Source: Fen-1038 sp035516425 (GTDB lineage Bacteria; Chloroflexota; Anaerolineae; Anaerolineales; Villigracilaceae). Taken from it: a stretch of DNA of 64,000 nt. Under the pieces are notes generated by a model. It was not told the origin of the DNA. It worked only from the letters and a program-made list of their open reading frames with translations, and did no database searches. Both the position numbers and the translations under genes were made by a program. This document shows positions 35,001 through 43,352 of the stretch, one piece after another. The first letter of the stretch is position 1. Each line of letters starts with the position of its first letter. The DNA lies in contig DATJAH010000001.1 of assembly GCA_035516425.1 (NCBI GenBank), positions 62,001 through 126,000 on the forward strand, read 5' to 3'.

Positions 35001-36059
35001 TTATATATTGAATCGGATATGCATAATATCCCCGTCCTTCACGAGATATTCCTTGCCTTCCAGTCGCAGTTTGCCTTTGGCTTTGGCCTCATTCATGCCG
35101 CCAAGTGAAAGCAAATCATCGCACGCCACCACTTCGGCGCGCACAAAGCCGCGTTGAATATCGGTGTGAATTTCGCCCGCGGCTTCGACCGCGCTCACGC
35201 CGCGCTGCGTCGTCCAGGCGCGAACTTCGTCTTCGCCGACGGTGAAGAACGATTGCAGTTGAAGCAAGTCATACGATAGCTTGATCATCCTGCTCAGGCT
35301 CAGTTCTTCGATGCCATATTCCTTCATAAAGACCGCCGCATCATCGGTGCTCAATTGAGCGATTTCCATTTCGAGTTTGCCCAGCAACGCTACCGACGGA
35401 TGATCGAGCGGCATCATCGGCGCGGATTGGCCCTCGTCCAGATTGAATACCGTCAGAATCGGCTTGCGGGTCAACAAGCCGAAGGATGCGAGTTCTTTTG
35501 ATTCCTCGGCGTTGATTTCGATCTTGCGAATCGGCGTGCTGGCGTTAAGTGCTTCATGCAGGCGTGTGAACAGAGCCGTCTGGCGCTCATTCAAAACTTT
35601 ATCCGTGCCGCCTTTTTTCCGTTCCTCGGTCAAGCGTTCGAGTTTGCGCTCGACCGCGATCAGATCGTTGAGCAGGAGTTCACTCAGCATCGTTTCGACG
35701 TCGCGCCTGGCGTTCACCTTTCCGGCGGGATGCGGCACGTTATCGTCCACGAAAGCGCGTACCACGAGGATGAAGCCGTCCATCTGCGTGAGCTGATTCA
35801 AAAGTTGACCGGAGATTCCGGTTTTGGCCGCGCCCGTTTCCAGTCCAGCGATATCCGCATACGTCACTTTGGCGTAGATGGTCTTCTTTGGTTTGAACAT
35901 CGCCGAAAGCTTGTCCACGCGCGCATCGGGCACATCCACTACGGCGGTGTGCACTTCGATGCGTCCGGCGCTGGCGGTGGTCGGTGTATTGCCGCGCGTC
36001 AGCGCGTTGAAGATGGTAGTTTTCCCTGATTGAGGCAGTCCAATAATTCCAAGTTTCAT
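35001..36059 (-). CDS. ychF: Redox-regulated ATPase/GTPase YchF
   Basis: The 352-residue protein starts MKLGIIGLPQSGKTTIFNAL (P-loop, residues 7-15), followed by ADIAGLETGA and the C-terminal TGS domain (about 265-352; FFTVGEDEVRAWTTQRG, EVVACDDLLSLGG). YchF (OLA1 family) is a ribosome-associated ATPase. The open frame extends 41 codons upstream across the antisense of tRNA-Leu; that part is not taken as coding. Its last 154 bp are duplicated at 32243-32396. Confidence 0.95.
   Translation of the reverse strand: MKLGIIGLPQSGKTTIFNALTRGNTPTTASAGRIEVHTAVVDVPDARVDKLSAMFKPKKTIYAKVTYADIAGLETGAAKTGISGQLLNQLTQMDGFILVVRAFVDDNVPHPAGKVNARRDVETMLSELLLNDLIAVERKLERLTEERKKGGTDKVLNERQTALFTRLHEALNASTPIRKIEINAEESKELASFGLLTRKPILTVFNLDEGQSAPMMPLDHPSVALLGKLEMEIAQLSTDDAAVFMKEYGIEELSLSRMIKLSYDLLQLQSFFTVGEDEVRAWTTQRGVSAVEAAGEIHTDIQRGFVRAEVVACDDLLSLGGMNEAKAKGKLRLEGKEYLVKDGDIMHIRFNI
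35006..35154. repeat. 149-bp direct repeat, copy 2 (within intact ychF)
   Basis: This is the parental copy of the repeat at 32248-32396. The two copies bracket 2.6 kb carrying the CxxC-protein and large secreted-protein genes. Confidence 0.9.
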
Positions 36060-36099
36060 CTTGACCTTGTTTGTGGGGTTGGTTATACTGTGAGCCAAA

Positions 36100-36181
<82 letters not shown>

Positions 36182-36264
36182 CAGGCTCATTTTCCCATTT
36201 TTTTCATTATACTCGACCATTTTCCGCTAACAAGCCGGGGTTTTAACTCGCCGCAAGACTTCCA

Positions 36265-36593
36265 CTACTGCAAATATACTGCAATTGGTGTGATCGCTTC
36301 CTCGATCTTCTGTGCCGCTTCGCCCCGTGACCGTGCCATGGGATGGCCATAGATATCCGTGGTCACGCCGGGTTTGGGATGTCCGGAACGTTGTTGCACT
36401 GTGTTCACCGGCATGCCCATTTCAAGAATAAGGAGATCGAGGTGTGCCGTAGATCGTGAAAACGGATCGAGCGGCTCGCAAGCGCGTTGGAACATGAAGT
36501 GAGGGACACCGACTCCATCAATTTGTCGAATGCTATGGAGTTGAATTCCAAAATTTCGTCCAATGCGCGTCGATTTTTGTTCTCCTCGATCAA
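36265..36593 (-). pseudogene. Tyrosine recombinase (phage-type integrase) remnant, frameshifted
   Basis: The minus strand encodes the C-terminal catalytic part of an integrase in two frames. One frame gives RFHDLRHTSISL (catalytic R plus box II His). About 10 codons on, the adjacent frame gives EMGMPVNTVQQRSGHPKPG and TTDIYGHPM (second His and the Tyr nucleophile), ending QKIEEAITPIAVYLQ. The frames break near 36425 by a 1- or 2-nt change. The N-terminal part is absent, cut off where the nitrilase gene ends. It lies 84 bp from the 3' end of tRNA-Leu, a usual integration site. Confidence 0.85.
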
Positions 36594-37516
36594 GAACGAG
36601 TCACGGAACGTTTCTCTCTTTCGTCCACGATCAATGAGAAGACTTCGGGACGGGCATAATGACCGGTTGCATCGAGATCATACTTGCCGCGAACAGTGTC
36701 CGTCAAATCGATGTCCGCCGTGAGAATGGTCTCGCGGCCATACTCGGGCCCGGCAAGAACCTCACCCAGTGGATTGACAATCACACTTCCGCCCCGGATC
36801 AATTCTGTTTCCGGCGCGTTCCCCTGAATGCAGTCATACTCTCCGGGACAATCCGAGCGCCGCAAATATTGGCAGGCGCTCAGGACAAAACAGCGACCTT
36901 CGTAAGCAATGTGCCGCATGGACGATTGCCAGATCTCGCGTTCGTCGACCGTCGGAGCACAGTAGAGTTGAATTCCTTTTGAGTACATGGTCATGCGCAG
37001 GGCCGGCATATAGTTTTCCCAGCAGATGACCGCTCCGATCTTTCCAAACGGCGTTCCCAGCACGGGCATGGTCGAGCCATCGCCCATGCCCCAGATCAGC
37101 CGTTCGCTGGCCGTCGGTACTAATTTGCGATGTTTGCCGAGCAGCGCCCCTTGAGGGTCAAAGAACAGAGCGGTGCAATAAAGGGTTGAGCCATCGCGTT
37201 CGATCACACCCACCACAAAATAGGCATTGGCTTGTTTTGCCATCGCGCCGATCCGCTGAACCTCAGGACCGGGTACCTCAATGGAAGCAGACCAATACCG
37301 TTCGTAATCATTCCGTCCCTTCGCAGATCGAGTCCCCACCCGCGCGCCGAAATCCAAGCCCTTGGGATAACCGCCAACATAGGCTTCCGGGAACACAGCC
37401 AACTGGACTCCCAAACGCTGGAGTTCTTCGCAGTGTGCCTGCATCCGCTCCAGGGTTTTTGGAGTGTCGAATAGTGTGGACCCAGCTTGAACCACTGCGA
37501 CACGTTGAGTACTCAT
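36590..37516 (-). CDS. Nitrilase
   Basis: The 308-residue carbon-nitrogen hydrolase has the catalytic triad contexts FPEAYVGGYP (Glu), GKHRKLVPT (Lys) and GAVICWENYMP (Cys). The CWENYMP form is typical of true nitrilases, which convert nitriles to carboxylic acids and ammonia. AAGGAG lies 6 nt before the second of two adjacent ATGs, so 37516 is chosen. The C-terminus (REKRSVTRS) abuts the integrase remnant, so the gene may have arrived with, or been flanked by, the mobile element. Confidence 0.93.
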   Translation of the reverse strand: MSTQRVAVVQAGSTLFDTPKTLERMQAHCEELQRLGVQLAVFPEAYVGGYPKGLDFGARVGTRSAKGRNDYERYWSASIEVPGPEVQRIGAMAKQANAYFVVGVIERDGSTLYCTALFFDPQGALLGKHRKLVPTASERLIWGMGDGSTMPVLGTPFGKIGAVICWENYMPALRMTMYSKGIQLYCAPTVDEREIWQSSMRHIAYEGRCFVLSACQYLRRSDCPGEYDCIQGNAPETELIRGGSVIVNPLGEVLAGPEYGRETILTADIDLTDTVRGKYDLDATGHYARPEVFSLIVDEREKRSVTRS

Positions 37517-37651
37517 CATACGCTCCTTGTCCAGAACCTTCCATTCTTTTATGCGATGACAATAAGTTTACGTGAAAATCCAATTGTTTGGTAGCCCCGA
37601 TACAACCCCTTCCTGCACAGAGATGTTCTCGCGCCGTGTATACTTGCTTTT

Positions 37652-39868
37652 ATGGATACCCTATCCGGCAGCGTGGAGCGCATCACCTTCTACAACCCAG
37701 AGAATGGATACACCGTTCTGCGCTTGAAACCTGATAGCCATTTGGGACAACGCCTGGTCAATAAGGTTGCTTTGAATTCAGCAGGGCTGGCCACCGTAGT
37801 AGGTAATTTGCCCGAAGTCTCACCCGGTGAACACCTGCACCTACAAGGTCAGTGGGATAACCACCCCAAACATGGGCCGCAATTCAAAGCCGAAGTCTGC
37901 GAACAAACCCTGCCCTCCACCATCGCCGGGATCGAAGGTTATCTCGGTTCGGGCATGATCAAAGGGATTGGGCCAAAACTTGCTGAACGCATCGTAACTC
38001 GTTTCAAGGAAGAAACCTTCGATGTGATCGAGACCACACCGGAACGTTTGCTCGAAGTGCCCGGCATCGGCGAAGACCGCGCAGGACGAATCACCAAAGC
38101 CTGGGAAGAACAGAAACAAGTCAAGGAGATCATGGTCTTCCTGCATGGCCACGGCGTCAGCACGAATCTAGCGGTCAAGATCTACAAAACCTATGGTGAT
38201 TCAGCCTTGGTGGTCGTTCAAAAGAATCCGTACCAACTCGAACGCGATATCTTCGGCGTAGGCTTCAAGACCGCGGACAAGATCGCCCAGAAGCTTGGCC
38301 TGCCCCCTGATCATCCCTCACGCGTCGAAGCGGGGATCGTGTTCGCCTTGAACGAAACCATCAATGAAGGGCATGTGTACGCTCCCAAGGATCTGCTCAC
38401 CGAGCGCGCCATCGAACTGTTGAATGTAGCGCCGGAACTGATCGAGCCAGCCTTGGAACGATTGGCACAGGATGATCGGATCCGCACCGAATTACTTCCA
38501 CTGGACGATCAGGATAAAAAAGTGAATCCGCAGGCCATATCTGAGCCTCAGGCCGCGCATGGCACACCGGTCATTTATTTGACGCCGCTTTTCTTTGGCG
38601 AGCAGGGAGTCGCTGAACGAATCAAGGCGTTATTGGGTGGGACCGCCACAGCTATCAACCAGGTTTTATTTTCCCCTGAGGATCTTACCCAAGAACAACA
38701 AGCCGCCATCCAAACGGCCTTGACCCATCCGGTAAGCATATTGACTGGCGGACCGGGGACCGGCAAGACCACCTGCCTGAAAGCCTTGATCCAGATAGTC
38801 GAGGCTCAACACAAAAAAGTCGCACTCGCATCCCCCACGGGTCGCGCTGCGAAGAGACTCTCCGAAGCCACGGGTCATCCCGCCCGCACGATCCACAGAC
38901 TCTTGGAATATTCTCCACTGGATGGCTTCCAGCGCAATGCGGAGAATCCCCTCGATCTGGATTTCCTGATCGTGGATGAAGCTTCCATGCTGGAACTGCT
39001 GCTGGCCAATCATCTGCTCAAAGCGGTTCGGCCAGGGACGCATGTCTTGTTTGTGGGGGATGTAGACCAACTGCCTTCGGTCGGAGCCGGTGATGTGCTG
39101 CGCGATCTGATCGACAGCCAAGTCCTACCCCTTACGCGTCTGGGCACCATCTTCCGACAAGCAGCCGACTCGAAGATCATCACGAATGCCCATCTGATCG
39201 ATCAAGGCAAGTTCCCGGTGTTTTCAACAGGTGAAGGTGACTTCTTCTTTTTCCCGGCCGAGGATGCTAATGCTGCTGGAGATTGGGTGATCCAGGTGGT
39301 CACGGAAAGAATTCCGCAAAAGTTTGGTTTCGACCCCATGCGAGATATTCAGGTGTTGTCCCCCATCTACCGCGGCGCAGCAGGTGTATCCTCCTTGAAT
39401 GATCGTTTGCAGGAAAAGTTGAATCCATACGCGATGAATAAACCGGAGCGAAGATTATATGGCACGTTATTTCGTGTGGGCGACAAGGTCATGCAGACCC
39501 AGAACAATTATGACAAGGACGTGTACAACGGAGATATTGGATTCCTTCATGGCATAGATCTGGTCGAGCAGACGCTTACCGTGGACCTTGACGGGCGCCT
39601 GGTCCTCTATGATTGGAGCGAAGCAGACCAGTTGGTTCTGGCGTATGTGGTTTCAGTCCACAAAGCGCAAGGCTCGGAGTTCCCGGTGATCGTTCTGCCG
39701 ATCGTAACCCAGCATTACATGATGTTACAGCGCAATCTGCTGTATACCGCCATCACACGCGCTCGCAAGTTATGTGTGTTGGTGGGTAGCCGCCGCGCGA
39801 TCGGTATGGCTGTAAAGAACAACAAGGTAGCGCAGCGCTTCACGGCGCTGGAGTGGCGACTGAGATGA
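37652..39868 (+). CDS. recD2: RecD2-type SF1B DNA helicase
   Basis: The 738-residue protein has N-terminal OB-like and helix-hairpin-helix regions (GSGMIKGIGPKLAERIV, LLEVPGIGEDRAGRI) and Walker A ILTGGPGTGKTTC (about residue 361). Walker B is LIVDEASML, followed by GDVDQLPSVGAGDVL and the C-terminal SF1 motifs SVHKAQGSEFPVIVLP and NLLYTAITRAR. RecD2 is a 5'-3' helicase of bacteria that lack RecBCD. TATACT ends 7 nt before the ATG and no Shine-Dalgarno site is seen (leaderless-like). Confidence 0.95.
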   Translation: MDTLSGSVERITFYNPENGYTVLRLKPDSHLGQRLVNKVALNSAGLATVVGNLPEVSPGEHLHLQGQWDNHPKHGPQFKAEVCEQTLPSTIAGIEGYLGSGMIKGIGPKLAERIVTRFKEETFDVIETTPERLLEVPGIGEDRAGRITKAWEEQKQVKEIMVFLHGHGVSTNLAVKIYKTYGDSALVVVQKNPYQLERDIFGVGFKTADKIAQKLGLPPDHPSRVEAGIVFALNETINEGHVYAPKDLLTERAIELLNVAPELIEPALERLAQDDRIRTELLPLDDQDKKVNPQAISEPQAAHGTPVIYLTPLFFGEQGVAERIKALLGGTATAINQVLFSPEDLTQEQQAAIQTALTHPVSILTGGPGTGKTTCLKALIQIVEAQHKKVALASPTGRAAKRLSEATGHPARTIHRLLEYSPLDGFQRNAENPLDLDFLIVDEASMLELLLANHLLKAVRPGTHVLFVGDVDQLPSVGAGDVLRDLIDSQVLPLTRLGTIFRQAADSKIITNAHLIDQGKFPVFSTGEGDFFFFPAEDANAAGDWVIQVVTERIPQKFGFDPMRDIQVLSPIYRGAAGVSSLNDRLQEKLNPYAMNKPERRLYGTLFRVGDKVMQTQNNYDKDVYNGDIGFLHGIDLVEQTLTVDLDGRLVLYDWSEADQLVLAYVVSVHKAQGSEFPVIVLPIVTQHYMMLQRNLLYTAITRARKLCVLVGSRRAIGMAVKNNKVAQRFTALEWRLR

Positions 39869-40015
39869 TCACCTCTGCCTCCCATTGACAAAGCGGGATA
39901 TGTCATCATTATTCACGGCGTGAATAACAATGATTCACCACCAAAGAAATATTTAACTCGTTGGATCACTTCCGCTTTGCAGGATGCCAGCCGCGATCAT
40001 GGAGGCCGGGGGTAA
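39869..40015 (+). pseudogene. Start-less fragment resembling the N-terminus of an alpha/beta hydrolase
   Basis: Directly after the recD2 stop, 48 codons stay open and read like real protein: AGYVIIIHGVNNND, then KKYLTRWITSALQDASRDHGG. The IIIHGVN segment resembles the oxyanion strand of lipase/DUF676-type hydrolases. There is no start codon or ribosome binding site and no continuation past TAA at 40013, so this is probably a decayed gene piece. Confidence 0.35.
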
Positions 40016-40165
40016 ACGCGTAAGTGCGTAGAGCGTTTATGGCGCAAGCGAAGGCCCAAAGTGTCTACAAGGCAGCCGAAACGCGGTCGCTTGTAGCAAA
40101 ACGACCCAGAAAGGGCGCAAGGCGTTGGTCCGTGCCTGCATTTGAAACGCGATCAATGTAGATGG
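40005..40165 (+). ncRNA. Candidate structured RNA (three stem-loops)
   Basis: Three 7-bp stems follow one another: TAAACGC/GCGTTTA (40013-40039), CTACAAG/CTTGTAG (40065-40096) and CTGCATT/AATGTAG with a G-U pair (40136-40161). The loops of the second and third share GAAACGCG. I cannot match it to a known RNA class. The strand is not determined. The remaining bases up to 40500 show no gene that I can support. Confidence 0.25.
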
Positions 40166-40511
40166 TTCTCTTGTACCACAGGCTCAGTTGCTAGCCGCAA
40201 GCCGGCAGCCAAGAATGCCACAAACCGGGTCAATATTATGAGAACGCGTCATATTTGTTCGTCATAATGACATTGTGACATTTGGTACTTTAATAAGGAT
40301 TCGGGTTGCAGTAGAATGTCTAAAGATGCTGTCTGACTACCTGACAACCTGACCATCGGAATGCCTGAACAGGTACGGCAGGCAGTGGTTGTGCCGGCTG
40401 AAGTCAAGTTTTCTGATTTAGTTTTCCCCGGGGGCAATCAAGCTTACCGTTTAAAAAATGGAAGTTAATCTGGAATCCCTCATTTTATAAATACCATGAG
40501 AAACCGCTGAT

Positions 40512-40528
40512 TGCATGTAATACGTGCA
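40512..40528 (+). promoter_or_regulatory. Candidate operator for the GntR/FCD regulator
   Basis: TGCATGTAATACGTGCA is a 17-bp palindrome with one mismatched pair and a GT-n3-AC core, the general shape of FadR-subfamily operators. It lies 101 bp before the first gene of the ECF/hydantoin locus, which encodes one GntR/FCD regulator at 48771. Confidence 0.35.
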
Positions 40529-40629
40529 GAGAAAGGAGTGTGCAGATGCAGTGAAGCTAAAAATGCAAACAGGTCATTGAACACAACTTAATTTCATCGC
40601 ATAAAATTTCAAAAGGTCATGGAGGTCAA

Positions 40630-41235
40630 ATGACTACAGCTGCTATATCCAAGGAAGCAAAATCAGAGATAGCCTGGTATGACTACAAAATGTGGCCATC
40701 AGGTACGAGGGCTATCGTTGCTTCTGTGCTTTTTGCGGTCTGCTTCACCGCAACCATGCAGATCACAGAACGTATTGACACGGCACTCGATGGTGGCGTG
40801 CTAGATATCCTGGGCGGCACTTTCCGAAATGTCTGGTACTGGCCGGCCGTCATCTACTTTGGGCTGACCGGCGGCTTGATCGCTGCTAATTTCAACCCAA
40901 TTATTGCAGTCCTAACTGCAACCGGCCCATTAGCACCCGCCTGGTTCTTCGTCAACACGGCCCATGTCGTGCCTGCCGCGTTTTTGGCCCAGAATGCATT
41001 TGAGAAGCGTCGAGCTACCAAGGAAGGAATAAGCCTAGGATATTTCCTGGTGAATATGGTGATCCCGGCACATTTCTTCTCGCTGCTCCCGCTGGTGCCG
41101 GTTTGGCTATTTGTGTTCAAACTACCGATCCTGTTCGCAGTTGGCCTATTCCTACTCGGCTGGTTCACTTCTATTCCCGGCGGGTACATTGGATTCCATC
41201 TGTGTCGCAGCATTGGTCGATCGGGCTTAGTATAG
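40630..41235 (+). CDS. ECF transporter S (substrate-binding) component
   Basis: The 201-residue protein has about six membrane helices (TRAIVASVLFAVCFTATMQI, FGLTGGLIAANFNPIIAVL, FFSLLPLVPVWLFVFKLP) and small Gly/Ala-rich helix faces, as in S components. Its place just before two ECF ATPase genes and EcfT supports the call. The gene neighbourhood points to a cyclic ureide, hydantoin or related nitrogenous ring as substrate (inference). GGAGG lies 6 nt before the ATG. It heads the operon after a long leader. Confidence 0.78.
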   Translation: MTTAAISKEAKSEIAWYDYKMWPSGTRAIVASVLFAVCFTATMQITERIDTALDGGVLDILGGTFRNVWYWPAVIYFGLTGGLIAANFNPIIAVLTATGPLAPAWFFVNTAHVVPAAFLAQNAFEKRRATKEGISLGYFLVNMVIPAHFFSLLPLVPVWLFVFKLPILFAVGLFLLGWFTSIPGGYIGFHLCRSIGRSGLV

Positions 41236-41256
41236 AACGGAAAGGTGTCAAATACT

Positions 41257-41502
41257 ATGAACGCAAAAGCCGTCATCATCACTCTAGTTCTCGCTGTGAT
41301 TGGTGGAACCTACATCGTGCTGGCTAACAATGGCCCGTTGAAAGGAATGAACTTCGGATTCGGATTGACGTCCGGTTTGTCCCAATCACTCGGCATTCCC
41401 GGTGGGTACAACATGGCCGATCTGGTCGTGTTTGTCATCCTCCTGGTTGTGATCGGCATCGTATTCCTTGCATTAAACGGAATGCGCAAGCAGAAGAAGT
41501 AG
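41257..41502 (+). CDS. Small two-helix membrane protein, likely ECF accessory subunit
   Basis: The 81-residue protein has two membrane helices (AVIITLVLAVIGGTYIVLA and MADLVVFVILLVVIGIVFLAL) joined by a Gly-rich loop and ends in a basic tail. In layout it resembles the CbiN/NikN-type auxiliary proteins of metal ECF systems, though no sequence identity is claimed. GGAAAGG precedes the ATG. It lies 21 bp after the S component. Confidence 0.65.
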   Translation: MNAKAVIITLVLAVIGGTYIVLANNGPLKGMNFGFGLTSGLSQSLGIPGGYNMADLVVFVILLVVIGIVFLALNGMRKQKK

Positions 41503-41517
41503 ACTCCACATAATGAT

Positions 41518-41544
41518 AAAGGGGGAACCCCGTGTTCCCCCTTT
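41518..41544 (+). promoter_or_regulatory. Intra-operon hairpin before the first ATPase gene
   Basis: An 11-bp perfect stem (AAAGGGGGAAC / GTTCCCCCTTT) with a 5-nt loop ends 1 bp before the GGAG ribosome binding site of the ATPase gene. No T-tract follows. It could slow translation or protect the upstream mRNA. Confidence 0.5.
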
Positions 41545-41555
41545 GGAGATGAATC

Positions 41556-42416
41556 ATGTCAGACCTTAATGAAGTATTGGCAATCAAGATCGAGAATATG
41601 AGCTTCGCATTTTCATCTGCCTCAGAACCAACCTTGAAGAACATAAACCTTGAGGTAAAGAAGGGTGAGCTGATTGGTTTGGTGGGCCCCACGGGTTCGG
41701 GGAAAACCACGCTGCTCAATATTATTGCAGGGGTCTCGCCGCACTATTATCCGGGAAATCTTCAGGGAAAGGTTTCAATCTTCGGAAAGTCCTCCTTAGA
41801 AATGTCCATGGCTCAAATTTCCATTGAAGTTGGGTTGGTCATGCAAGACCCCGACTCACAATTATTCAATCTCTTCGTTAGAGATGAGGTGATTTGGGGA
41901 TTAGAAAACCTGGGCGTACCTCGAGAGAAGATCGCTGAAAGCAGGACCGCCGCTACCAAGAAGTTCCGCATCAACCACCTGCTGGATCGCATCACCTACG
42001 ACCTTTCAGGCGGCGAGAAACAGCTCACCGCCATTACCTCCACGTTTGTGATGAACCCAAAGATATTATTATTTGATAACCCGACTTCTGCGCTGGATCC
42101 GTTGGGCACCCAAATGGTTTTCGAATCCATACAGCAATTACATAGAGATGATCCTGATGTTACGATTATTTTGAACGATGACAAAGTCCAAGATTTAGCC
42201 GTATACACAGAACGCATGTGGTTAATTGATGGTGGCGAAATTAAGATTGACGCCAAGCCTGAAGATTTCTTTACCAACGGCAAGATACTGGCTAATGCCA
42301 GGATCAACATGCCGATGGTGACCCAGGTCGCTTATGAGTTGAGCCAACGAGGACTTTGGAAAGGCAAACTCCCGTTATCCGTGGAACAATTCAAGCATAA
42401 TTTTAGTGCAACTTAA
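41556..42416 (+). CDS. ECF transporter ATPase with degenerate catalytic site (EcfA-type 1)
   Basis: The 286-residue ABC ATPase has Walker A GPTGSGKT (44-51), Q-loop MQDPDSQL and intact signature DLSGGEKQ (149-156). In Walker B LLFDNPTSALD, Asn175 replaces the catalytic Glu, and the switch His position reads NDD (D208). Its own ATP site should therefore hydrolyse poorly. It pairs with the next ATPase, whose defects are the opposite. It works with EcfT at the inner membrane. Confidence 0.92.
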   Translation: MSDLNEVLAIKIENMSFAFSSASEPTLKNINLEVKKGELIGLVGPTGSGKTTLLNIIAGVSPHYYPGNLQGKVSIFGKSSLEMSMAQISIEVGLVMQDPDSQLFNLFVRDEVIWGLENLGVPREKIAESRTAATKKFRINHLLDRITYDLSGGEKQLTAITSTFVMNPKILLFDNPTSALDPLGTQMVFESIQQLHRDDPDVTIILNDDKVQDLAVYTERMWLIDGGEIKIDAKPEDFFTNGKILANARINMPMVTQVAYELSQRGLWKGKLPLSVEQFKHNFSAT

Positions 42417-42497
42417 GTTTGATAATATGTATGCTTTTCTTAATAGCCAATTTCAAGATTCATTCTTGTTCAAAACGTGATCAGAAGGAGAATTTAG

Positions 42498-43352
42498 ATG
42501 GAAGCCCTAAATTTACAGGATGCCGAATTGATCGTTAGAAACATGCGCTTTGTTTACCCGCCCCCCAAAAAATTGGAGGCCATTAAACGGGTCGATTTTA
42601 CGATTCGCCATGGCGAAATGGTAGCCCTGATCGGTCACAACGGCTCCGGGAAAACTACTCTCTCGAAACTGATCAGTGGTTACCTGAAACCCACCGAAGG
42701 CACAATCAAGATCGGTGGAATGGAAGTAGCGAAGATGCACCCGCGCGTACGGCCGACGGTGGTCGGATATGTCTTTCAAAACCCCGATCAGCAGGTGTTC
42801 AAAGATAGCGTTCTTGAGGATATCATGTTCGGCCTGTTGAATCTTCATACCCCTCCGGAAGCTGCCGAGAAAAAGGCCAGGGAGTATATGGAGCGGCTGG
42901 AACTGACAAAATATGCAGATCTGCATCCGTTCCGTTTGGGGAAAGGGGATCGCCAGCGAGTGGCTTTTGCCGGCATATTGGTCATGGATCCAAAGATCCT
43001 GATCGTAGATGAGCCCACGACTGGACAGGACCCTGAGAAAGCTCGGGAAATAATGCGGTTGCTGCAACAGCTCAATCGAGAGAACGGGATCACGGTTATT
43101 GTCGTTACGCATTCGATGGATTTGGTTGCAGAATTCACCAAGCGTATCATCGTCATGGGAGGCGGTGAAATTCTATTGGACGGTACGCCAAAGGAAGTTT
43201 TTAGCCAACCTGAAATCTTGGCGAAGACTTATGTTCAGCCTCCGCAGATTGCCCGGCTGGGACTTGAAATGCAATGGAAGGATCTGCCTATGACGGTCGA
43301 TGAAGCGGTAGAAAGGTTAACTGCCGAAGTTCAAAAGGAGAGTGTCCGATGA
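42498..43352 (+). CDS. ECF transporter ATPase with degenerate signature (EcfA-type 2)
   Basis: The 284-residue ABC ATPase has Walker A GHNGSGKT (46-53), Q-loop FQNPDQQ, canonical Walker B ILIVDEPTTGQDP (Glu172) and switch His (VTHSMD, H205). The signature reads RLGKGDRQR where LSGGQ is expected (147-151). Paired with the preceding ATPase, one composite site has all catalytic residues and the other lacks both halves. AGAAGGAG precedes the ATG. It overlaps EcfT by ATGA. Confidence 0.93.
   Translation: MEALNLQDAELIVRNMRFVYPPPKKLEAIKRVDFTIRHGEMVALIGHNGSGKTTLSKLISGYLKPTEGTIKIGGMEVAKMHPRVRPTVVGYVFQNPDQQVFKDSVLEDIMFGLLNLHTPPEAAEKKAREYMERLELTKYADLHPFRLGKGDRQRVAFAGILVMDPKILIVDEPTTGQDPEKAREIMRLLQQLNRENGITVIVVTHSMDLVAEFTKRIIVMGGGEILLDGTPKEVFSQPEILAKTYVQPPQIARLGLEMQWKDLPMTVDEAVERLTAEVQKESVR

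Noticed and set aside
40240..40629. Purine, cobalamin or TPP riboswitch in the ECF leader
   Set aside because: None of the conserved core sequences of these classes could be found by eye.
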